From Bacteroidota bacterium (GTDB lineage: Bacteria; Bacteroidota; Bacteroidia; Flavobacteriales; Flavobacteriaceae), in assembly GCA_027621175.1 (NCBI GenBank), contig JAQCCM010000013.1, forward strand, positions 1-45,365: a stretch of 45,365 nucleotides of DNA, read 5' to 3'. Under the pieces are notes generated by a model. It saw only the letters and a program-made list of their open reading frames with translations. It did no database searches and was not told where the DNA came from. Numbering within the stretch: the first letter of the stretch is position 1; every line of letters begins with the position of its first letter. Shown piece by piece: positions 40,043 to 45,365 of this stretch. A program made the translations under genes and the position numbers.

Positions 40043-41641
40043 ATGAAATTCCGAACCACCTTTTTACTATCACTTTTTTGTTTGCCACTTACAGCACAAA
40101 CCTCAGAAAAAGGAATTGATGAACGTATTAATGAAGCATTTACACCAATCGCTGATTGGTGGGGCGGTGTTATATTGCATAACTTTCCTGGCACTGAAAT
40201 TCCTACTATTATTCTTTTGTTGGTTGGTGGAGCGTTATTTTTCACCATTTATTTTGGGTTTATCAATTTTAGACGTTTTCCAACAGCCATTCGAGTTGTT
40301 CGTGGAAAATATGACGATATTGACCATCATGAAGCTGATAAAAAAGCAGCCGTAAACATTGAAAATGGTGATGTTCTTGACACGATCAAGGACGAAAGTA
40401 AAGAGGGAGAGGTTAGTCACTTTCAGGCTTTGGCAACCGCAGTTTCTGGAACGGTTGGAAATGGAAATATTGCAGGTGTTGCACTTGCTATTGCTGTGGG
40501 TGGCCCTGGTGCTACTTTCTGGATGATTTTATGTGGTCTTATTGGTATGTCAACCAAATTTGTAGAATGTACATTAGGAGTAAAATACCGAGATGTCGGC
40601 GAAGATGGAACGGTCTATGGTGGTCCGATGTATTACTTGACAAAAGGATTAAAAGAAAGAGGATTTGCCAAATTTGGTAAGTTTTTAGCGGTTGTGTTTG
40701 CCGTATTGTGTGTGGGTGCTTCTTTTGGTGGTGGTAATGCCGCTCAGTCCAATCAGGCTGCTATGCAACTTGTTGACTCCTTTGGTATGACAGGCGGAAG
40801 CGCACGTACCATCATCGGAATTATTATGATGGTTTTTGTAGGAATTATAATCATTGGCGGTATTAAGCGTATTGCATCAGTAACAGAAAAAGTGGTGCCA
40901 CTTATGGCTGCCATGTATATTGGCGCATGTTTATATATTATATTAACCAATTTCAGCTATGTTGATAATGCCTTTGGACAAATCTTTTATCAGGCTTTTA
41001 ACCCACAGGCTGGTTTAGGCGGTTTGTTAGGGGTGTTAATTACAGGATTTAGACGTGCAGCATTTTCCAATGAGGCAGGAGCAGGGTCGGCATCCATTGC
41101 CCATTCCGCTGTAAAAACAAAATATGCGGCTTCTGAAGGGCTTGTGGCACTTCTCGAACCATTTATTGATACCGTTGTGATTTGTACTATGACCGCATTG
41201 GTTATTATTATATTCAATGGAGACAATTCGGTTTTTGCCTACGGTGGTCAAAACGGAGTTGTATTGATAAATGGAGAGGCTGTTGAAGGTGCGGGAATTA
41301 CAGCTGCTGCCTTTGCAGAGTACATTTCTTTCTCTGGTCCTTTTTTAACAATTGCCGTAGTATTGTTTGCTATATCAACCATGATTTCGTGGTCATACTA
41401 TGGACTACAATCTTGGATGTTTATTTTTGGTAAAAGCAAATTATCAGACCTTACCTATAAACTATTGTTTTTGGCGTTTATTGTCATTGGTGCTGCTGGG
41501 GATATGTCTGCAGTATGGACATTCTCAGATGCCATGATTTTAGCATTGGTATTTCCAAACATGATTGGACTGTTTTTCTTATATCCTAGGGTTAAAGAAG
41601 AACTTACACGATATCTTTCTGCAATTCGAACTAAAGTTTAG
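40043..41641 (+). CDS. alanine or glycine:cation symporter (AGCS family)
   Basis: A 532-residue sodium-coupled amino-acid transporter. The N-terminus has a signal-like segment (LLSLFCLPLTAQT, about 6-19) before the first core helix. Family motifs are FQALATAVSGTVGNGNIAGVA near 127-147, CTLGVKYRD near 175, YGGPMYYL near 191, FRRAAFSNEAGAGSASIAHS near 335-354 and WSYYGLQSW near 450. About eleven membrane helices are expected. An insertion of acidic residues (near 85-125) follows the first transmembrane segments. ATG 40043 is chosen over the overlapping earlier start at 39998. Confidence 0.93.
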   Translation: MKFRTTFLLSLFCLPLTAQTSEKGIDERINEAFTPIADWWGGVILHNFPGTEIPTIILLLVGGALFFTIYFGFINFRRFPTAIRVVRGKYDDIDHHEADKKAAVNIENGDVLDTIKDESKEGEVSHFQALATAVSGTVGNGNIAGVALAIAVGGPGATFWMILCGLIGMSTKFVECTLGVKYRDVGEDGTVYGGPMYYLTKGLKERGFAKFGKFLAVVFAVLCVGASFGGGNAAQSNQAAMQLVDSFGMTGGSARTIIGIIMMVFVGIIIIGGIKRIASVTEKVVPLMAAMYIGACLYIILTNFSYVDNAFGQIFYQAFNPQAGLGGLLGVLITGFRRAAFSNEAGAGSASIAHSAVKTKYAASEGLVALLEPFIDTVVICTMTALVIIIFNGDNSVFAYGGQNGVVLINGEAVEGAGITAAAFAEYISFSGPFLTIAVVLFAISTMISWSYYGLQSWMFIFGKSKLSDLTYKLLFLAFIVIGAAGDMSAVWTFSDAMILALVFPNMIGLFFLYPRVKEELTRYLSAIRTKV

Positions 41642-41649
41642 CGTATGCC

Positions 41650-42495
41650 GTGAAAAATTCCCCCAAATTTCTTAACCTAACCAAAGCACAACGAAAAGGA
41701 ATCCTATGGACATTGGCGTTTTTTTTGATGGCACATTTGTCTATCACATATTATCCTAAAAACAGCCACAAGGAAAGTGAATTCTTACAGCATGACAGTA
41801 TCGCTCAATTGCAGGTTGATGCCATTGCACTAAAAAAACAAAAAGCTATACAGGATACTATTTATCCATTTAATCCAAATTATATAACGGATTTTAAGGC
41901 CTATCAACTTGGTATTTCTATGGATGCGGTAAATCGTATTCGCGCTTATCGCGATGCAGGAAAATACATGAGTTCAGAGACTGTGTTTAAGCGTATAGCA
42001 CAACTTTCTGACAGCAAATTTTCACATATACGCCCTTATCTAAAATGGCCCAAATCGTTTTCTGCCAAAAGGCAAAATCCAAAAAAGAAACGCATAAAAA
42101 AAGAATTGAATGCAGCAACTACTGCCGATTTACAGCAAGTTTATGGTGTTGGGGAAGTGTTTGCAAACCGTATCATTTCGTTGCGTAACAAGTTAGGGGG
42201 ATTTGTAGTGAAAGACCAGCTTAATGATGTTTGGGGGCTCACTGTTGAGACCCAAAAGCAACTGTGGGAATATTTTATTCTAGACTCAGTACCAAGAATT
42301 AAAAAGCAAAATATCAACAACCTAACCATAGCGCAATTGGCTGAGCACTACTATATTAGCACGTCGCTGGCAAGTAGGATGGTAGCAATTAGAATACAAA
42401 AGGAGCATCTCTCTTCGTGGAACGACTTGGCAGCCATTCAACAGTTAGATTCCGTTAAAAAAGCAAGATTATCATTATATTTGTCTTTTAATTAG
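41650..42495 (+). CDS. helix-hairpin-helix (ComEA-like) protein
   Basis: A 281-residue protein with one N-terminal membrane helix (about 18-36) and at least two helix-hairpin-helix units: one near 75-115 (DAVNRIRAYRDAGKYMSSE) and a second near 155-205 (ATTADLQQVYGVGEVFANRI), with a degenerate third near 220-275. This layout resembles ComEA-type DNA-binding proteins or the Bacteroidota family annotated as helix-hairpin-helix domain proteins; a role in DNA uptake is possible, but no other competence gene is nearby. The start is GTG 41650, eight bases after the symporter stop. Confidence 0.82.
   Translation: MKNSPKFLNLTKAQRKGILWTLAFFLMAHLSITYYPKNSHKESEFLQHDSIAQLQVDAIALKKQKAIQDTIYPFNPNYITDFKAYQLGISMDAVNRIRAYRDAGKYMSSETVFKRIAQLSDSKFSHIRPYLKWPKSFSAKRQNPKKKRIKKELNAATTADLQQVYGVGEVFANRIISLRNKLGGFVVKDQLNDVWGLTVETQKQLWEYFILDSVPRIKKQNINNLTIAQLAEHYYISTSLASRMVAIRIQKEHLSSWNDLAAIQQLDSVKKARLSLYLSFN
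42476..42483 (+). promoter_or_regulatory. -7 promoter box of the acyl-CoA dehydrogenase gene
   Basis: TATATTTG inside the last codons of the helix-hairpin-helix gene, 14 bases before ATG 42498. Confidence 0.45.
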
Positions 42496-42497
42496 CT

Positions 42498-43661
42498 ATG
42501 AAAACTGAATTACACACGGGACCTAGTTTCGAACTAGGAGAGACCCACAATATGGTAGCAGCCTCTGCGCGAGATTTTGCGCAGCAGTATATTGCTCCTC
42601 ACGTCATGGACTGGGACGAACGCCAGTTTTTTCCAAAAGAAGTACTTCATCATGCCGGGAGCATGGGTTTTATGGGAATACTTGTGCCTGAAATCTATGG
42701 TGGCGCAGGTTTAGGGTATTTTGAATACACTGCAATTATTGAAGAAATCTCAAAAGTAGATCCTTCCATAGGGCTTTCCATTGCTGCCCATAACTCATTG
42801 TGTACCAATCACATTTTACAGTTTGGTACAGAAGATCAAAAACAGCGTTGGCTGCCAAAATTGGCTTCTGGCGATTGGATTGGTGCATGGGGTCTCACGG
42901 AACACAACACAGGTTCTGATGCAGGTGGTATGAATTCAACTGCCGTTCGTGATGGAAATGATTGGATTATTAATGGCACCAAAAACTTTATTACCCATGG
43001 CAGTAGTGGAGATATTGCAGTTGTGATCATCCGAACCGGTGATAAAGACGATAGTCACGGCATGACGGCTTTTGCTATTGAACGTGGTACACCTGGTTTT
43101 AGCGCAGGGAAAAAAGAAAATAAACTGGGGATGCGCGCTTCGGAAACCGCAGAACTGGTATTTGATCAATGTCGTATCCCAGACGAAAACAGATTGGGCG
43201 AAGTAGGGGATGGTTTTATACAGTCCATGAAAATTTTAGACGGTGGACGCATATCCATTGCTGCGCTTTCGTTGGGGGTTGCACGTGGTGCCTACGAAGC
43301 GTCGTTAAAATATTCTTCAGAGCGGGTACAGTTTGGAAAGCCCATAAATGCTTTTCAAGGCATTTCGTTTAAATTGGCACAAATGGCAACTGACATTGAG
43401 GCATCTGAATTGCTGATGCACAAGGCTTGCTATGAGAAAAACATGGGAAAACGAATGACCAAAATCAGCGCGATGTGTAAGTTATTTGCTTCGGAAACCT
43501 GTGTTCGTGTGGCAAATGAAGCAGTCCAAATTTTTGGTGGTTATGGTTACTCAAAAGAGTTTCCTGTAGAAAAATACTTGCGTGACTCAAAGCTGTGCAC
43601 CATAGGTGAAGGGACTTCAGAAATACAAAAAGTTGTCATTGCGAAACAAATTTTAAAATAG
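42498..43661 (+). CDS. acyl-CoA dehydrogenase
   Basis: FAD enzyme that introduces the alpha-beta double bond in acyl-CoA, passing electrons to ETF. The 387-residue protein has [16 protein letters not shown] near 132-147 (first family signature), [13 protein letters not shown] near 164, and [19 protein letters not shown] near 277-295. The second signature and catalytic glutamate lie in [10 protein letters not shown] near 368-377. The catalytic Glu position is that of short-, medium- and butyryl-type enzymes rather than isovaleryl. Chain length is not resolvable. No beta-oxidation partners adjoin. Confidence 0.93.
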   Translation: MKTELHTGPSFELGETHNMVAASARDFAQQYIAPHVMDWDERQFFPKEVLHHAGSMGFMGILVPEIYGGAGLGYFEYTAIIEEISKVDPSIGLSIAAHNSLCTNHILQFGTEDQKQRWLPKLASGDWIGAWGLTEHNTGSDAGGMNSTAVRDGNDWIINGTKNFITHGSSGDIAVVIIRTGDKDDSHGMTAFAIERGTPGFSAGKKENKLGMRASETAELVFDQCRIPDENRLGEVGDGFIQSMKILDGGRISIAALSLGVARGAYEASLKYSSERVQFGKPINAFQGISFKLAQMATDIEASELLMHKACYEKNMGKRMTKISAMCKLFASETCVRVANEAVQIFGGYGYSKEFPVEKYLRDSKLCTIGEGTSEIQKVVIAKQILK

Positions 43662-43664
43662 TCC

Positions 43665-43696
43665 TTGCGGCGTATTAAAAATTACTGCTATATTTG
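43665..43696 (+). promoter_or_regulatory. promoter of rpsU
   Basis: TTG (43665-43667), 21 bases, then TATATTTG (43689-43696). The leader would be about 28 bases long, enough to carry the strong Shine-Dalgarno. This contrasts with the leaderless-type promoters elsewhere in the window. Confidence 0.6.
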
Positions 43697-43710
43697 CAGC
43701 CTAATCATAA

Positions 43711-43721
43711 AGAAAGGAGGT
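43711..43721 (+). promoter_or_regulatory. strong Shine-Dalgarno of rpsU
   Basis: AGAAAGGAGGT, complementary to the 16S anti-SD over about eight bases, with eight bases between GGAGG and the ATG. Most genes in Bacteroidota lack such sites. In this phylum the anti-SD is reported to be sequestered in part by protein S21, and ribosomes lacking S21 regain SD recognition, so this site would close a feedback loop. Confidence 0.85.
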
Positions 43722-43728
43722 TCGGTTC

Positions 43729-43923
43729 ATGTTAATAATTCCAATCAAAGACGTTGAAAATATCGATCGCGCACTAAAGCGCTTCAAACGAAAGTTTGAT
43801 AAAACAGGAATCATGCGTCAGTTACGCAGTCGCCAGACGTTCACGAAACCATCTGTTTCTAGACGTGCTCAGCTACAAAAAGCTTCCTATATCCAGCATC
43901 TTCGCGACCAAGAAGAAAATTAA
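43729..43923 (+). CDS. rpsU: 30S ribosomal protein S21
   Basis: A 64-residue bS21. The family start IIPIKDVENIDRALKRFKRKFDK and the basic TGIMRQLRSRQTFTKPS segment are intact. It is the only gene here with an almost complete Shine-Dalgarno (43711-43721). bS21 sits by the 3' end of 16S rRNA on the 30S platform. It is followed after 17 bases by the tyrosine recombinase gene and then hpf, a ribosome-linked neighbourhood. Confidence 0.97.
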   Translation: MLIIPIKDVENIDRALKRFKRKFDKTGIMRQLRSRQTFTKPSVSRRAQLQKASYIQHLRDQEEN

Positions 43924-43940
43924 TTTCTTACCTTGTCCAC

Positions 43941-44831
43941 ATGGACAATGTCGCTGCTTTTCTTCGTTATATAACGGCTGAGAAGAATTACTCTGCACAT
44001 ACACGTCGTGCTTATCAAAAAGATTTGGACGATTTTATGCAGCATTGTTTTACTAGCTACCAGCTTAAAGACCTAACCAAAGTGCATTATGCCATGGTTA
44101 GAGACTATATTGTGGCCCTATCAAAAAAAGGATTGACTGCGCGTAGTATGAATAGAAAATGCGCAACACTGAATTCTTTTTATGCTTATTTGCGCACTAT
44201 TGATGCAATAGAGACACATCCACTAACACAACATAAGTCCCTTAAGGCTACAAAATCATTCATTGTTCCATTTAGCGAATTAGAGGTTGATCAGGCTTTA
44301 AAACAAATTGATCGCTCTACCTTTGAGGGTCTTAGAGATGCTATGGTTTTAGAATTGTTATATACCACAGGGATGCGTCAAGCAGAACTTATTGGATTGC
44401 AAGTTTCGGATATTGACTGGTCGCAAAATCAGTTGCGTGTTTTAGGTAAACGAAATAAGCAAAGGCTTGTGCCTTTGCTGCCTTCCATTACAAATGCATT
44501 AAAATCATACTGTGATCAACGAAATGCCATTCACAAAGCAACGACACACAGCTTTTTGCTGGTAACTGATAAGGGCAAAAAAATCTATCCATCGTTTGTT
44601 TATCGGCTCATAAAATTGTACTTTAGTGGGGTATCCAGCAAGATACGCACCTCGCCTCATGTGTTGAGACACAGTTTTGCAACACATATGTTAGATGCAG
44701 GTGCAGACATAAACGTGGTTAAAGAGATTCTTGGTCACGAAAGCTTAGCTGCAACACAAGAGTACACCAAAGTTCAGCTCCCTAAAGTGCAAGACGCATA
44801 TTGCGCGGCACACCCTAGAGCAAAGAAATAA
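43941..44831 (+). CDS. tyrosine recombinase XerC/XerD-like
   Basis: A 296-residue tyrosine recombinase. The SAM-like N-terminal domain (about 1-85; KNYSAHTRRAYQKDL) binds the core site, and the catalytic domain carries all active-site residues: R in TGMRQAELIGL near 134, HVLRHSFATHMLDAGAD near 238-254 (H-x-x-R), H in ILGHES near 265, and Tyr in TQEYTKV near 276. Its length and its stable place between rpsU and hpf favour a chromosomal dimer-resolution Xer protein rather than a mobile-element integrase. Whether it corresponds to XerC or XerD needs a phylogeny. Confidence 0.92.
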   Translation: MDNVAAFLRYITAEKNYSAHTRRAYQKDLDDFMQHCFTSYQLKDLTKVHYAMVRDYIVALSKKGLTARSMNRKCATLNSFYAYLRTIDAIETHPLTQHKSLKATKSFIVPFSELEVDQALKQIDRSTFEGLRDAMVLELLYTTGMRQAELIGLQVSDIDWSQNQLRVLGKRNKQRLVPLLPSITNALKSYCDQRNAIHKATTHSFLLVTDKGKKIYPSFVYRLIKLYFSGVSSKIRTSPHVLRHSFATHMLDAGADINVVKEILGHESLAATQEYTKVQLPKVQDAYCAAHPRAKK

Positions 44832-44882
44832 AAGTGCCCTCGCGCTAAGTCCACTTATTTTTAACGTTAAAACTCATTAAAT

Positions 44883-45197
44883 ATGCGACTCACTATTCAG
44901 GCGATTAACTTCTCATTAAAATCAAATCTTAAAAAATATATTTCCAAACGTATTGATAAATATCAACACTATTACGGGAAAATTTTAGCAACAGACCTTT
45001 ACATGAAACTTGAAAAATCGGCGTTCAATAGAGCCAAACAAGTTGAAATTAAGGTTCAAATCCCTGGAGACATACTAGTCGTGAAGAAAGAAAGCAGCAC
45101 TTTTGAAGAAGCTATTGATGCCGCTTCTAGCGCTGTAGAGCGTCTGCTTATTCGAAATAAAGAAAAACATTTGCGCTCGCATCAAAATGGGCTTTAA
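44883..45197 (+). CDS. hpf: ribosome hibernation-promoting factor (HPF/RaiA family, short form)
   Basis: A 104-residue protein of the HPF/YfiA family, which binds the 30S decoding region and inactivates ribosomes in slow growth. It starts with the typical MRLTIQAINFSLKSNL; the middle has KSAFNRAKQVEIKVQIPG and the end EEAIDAASSAVERLLIR. The short form lacks the C-terminal dimerisation domain of long HPF. It lies after the Xer gene and upstream of a tRNA-Thr, which fits a translation-linked cluster. Confidence 0.9.
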   Translation: MRLTIQAINFSLKSNLKKYISKRIDKYQHYYGKILATDLYMKLEKSAFNRAKQVEIKVQIPGDILVVKKESSTFEEAIDAASSAVERLLIRNKEKHLRSHQNGL

Positions 45198-45202
45198 TTT
45201 TT

Positions 45203-45233
45203 TTGAAGCCAAATAAATTAATTGTTACATTTG
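45203..45233 (+). promoter_or_regulatory. promoter of the tRNA-Thr transcript
   Basis: TTG (45203-45205), 20 bases, then TACATTTG (45226-45233), an excellent Bacteroidota promoter. The expected start is about 23 bases before the mature tRNA 5' end. Confidence 0.7.
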
Positions 45234-45260
45234 CATCCGTTCTTGAAAAGAAGAATAGAT

Positions 45261-45334
45261 GCCGATGTAGCTCAGCTGGCTAGAGCAGCTGATTTGTAAT
45301 CAGCAGGTCGTGGGTTCGAGTCCCTCCATCGGCT
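45261..45334 (+). tRNA. tRNA-Thr (anticodon UGU)
   Basis: A complete 74-nt cloverleaf. The acceptor arms GCCGATG (45261-45267) and CATCGGC (45327-45333) pair over seven bases, followed by discriminator U. The anticodon arm CTGAT/ATCAG encloses the loop TTGTA with anticodon TGT, which reads ACA and other ACN threonine codons. The T loop is the standard GGTTCGAGTCC. The 3' CCA is not encoded. In related flavobacteria such a tRNA leads a tRNA cluster before tuf, which would lie beyond this window. Confidence 0.97.
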
Positions 45335-45365
45335 CTCTTTTTTTCTGAACTTTAGTTCTTTGTAA

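Noticed and set aside
43941-44831. Tyrosine recombinase as a sign of an integrated mobile element
   Set aside because: No attachment-site repeats, no phage or conjugation genes, and the setting between rpsU and hpf is a housekeeping one; a Xer protein is the better reading. The nearby tRNA-Thr is intact, with no 3' duplicate seen in the window.
1-45365. CRISPR array, toxin-antitoxin or restriction system
   Set aside because: No regularly spaced direct repeats, no cas, methylase or small paired-toxin genes were seen on either strand.

Overview
This window reads as a chromosomal core region of a flavobacterium-like member of the Bacteroidota, probably marine. The evidence is: recurrent TAnnTTTG (-7 class) promoters typical of the phylum; almost no Shine-Dalgarno sites except a near-perfect one in front of rpsU; a 38-residue ribosomal protein THX; DUF2851, DUF1573 and LUD proteins in Bacteroidota-style neighbourhoods; and a secreted GH16 glucanase with a C-terminal tail like a type IX secretion sorting domain. 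Genes are densely packed, with many 4-bp stop/start overlaps and tail-to-tail overlaps. I see no CRISPR array, insertion sequence, prophage or plasmid module.

Layout. 1-600: tail of an unidentified gene, then an ASCH-domain gene that looks frameshifted. 616-5866: acetoacetyl-CoA synthetase, an FAD-linked 2-hydroxyacid dehydrogenase, a DUF1338 (HglS-like) dioxygenase and a saccharopine/lysine dehydrogenase-like protein, together suggesting lysine and ketone-body catabolism. 5973-9766: a coiled-coil zinc-ribbon relative, NIF3, lpxK and lipA. 9808-14023: a leftward run of aspartate-type aminotransferase, murB, a small Cys-rich membrane protein, an ECF sigma factor and an NRAMP-like transporter. 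14081-21638: DUF1573 protein, valS, psd, cdsA, LUD protein, ftsH and rsfS. 21639-21859 is the largest gap and holds several inverted repeats upstream of the GH16 gene. 23563-29910: birA, SRPBCC protein, pyrE, NUDIX, coaD, ddl, PASTA protein, rluD-like, yaaA and THX. 29997-37059: a complete tryptophan operon, leader-trpEGDCFB, then mscL, then trpA with its own promoter. 37064-43661: YceI, MarR, rhodanese lipoprotein, DUF2851, PspC-like, alanine:Na+ symporter, helix-hairpin-helix protein and acyl-CoA dehydrogenase. 43665-45334: rpsU, xerC-like recombinase, hpf and tRNA-Thr(UGU). No stretch over 300 bases lacks a gene.

The most notable signals are regulatory. (i) The trp operon has a full attenuator: a 13-codon leader peptide with tandem Trp codons, an alternative pairing region, and a terminator with a 12-bp stem against the trpE start. 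(ii) Seven starts (ASCH, nif3, lpxK, pyrE, trpL, rhodanese, pspC) lie only 4-6 nt after a TAnnTTTG box, implying leaderless mRNAs. (iii) rpsU alone has a strong Shine-Dalgarno, fitting the S21/anti-SD autoregulation model described in Bacteroidota. (iv) A perfect palindrome overlaps the marR promoter. Start codons were moved from the longest open frame where promoter position or family alignment favoured an internal ATG; this is stated per gene.
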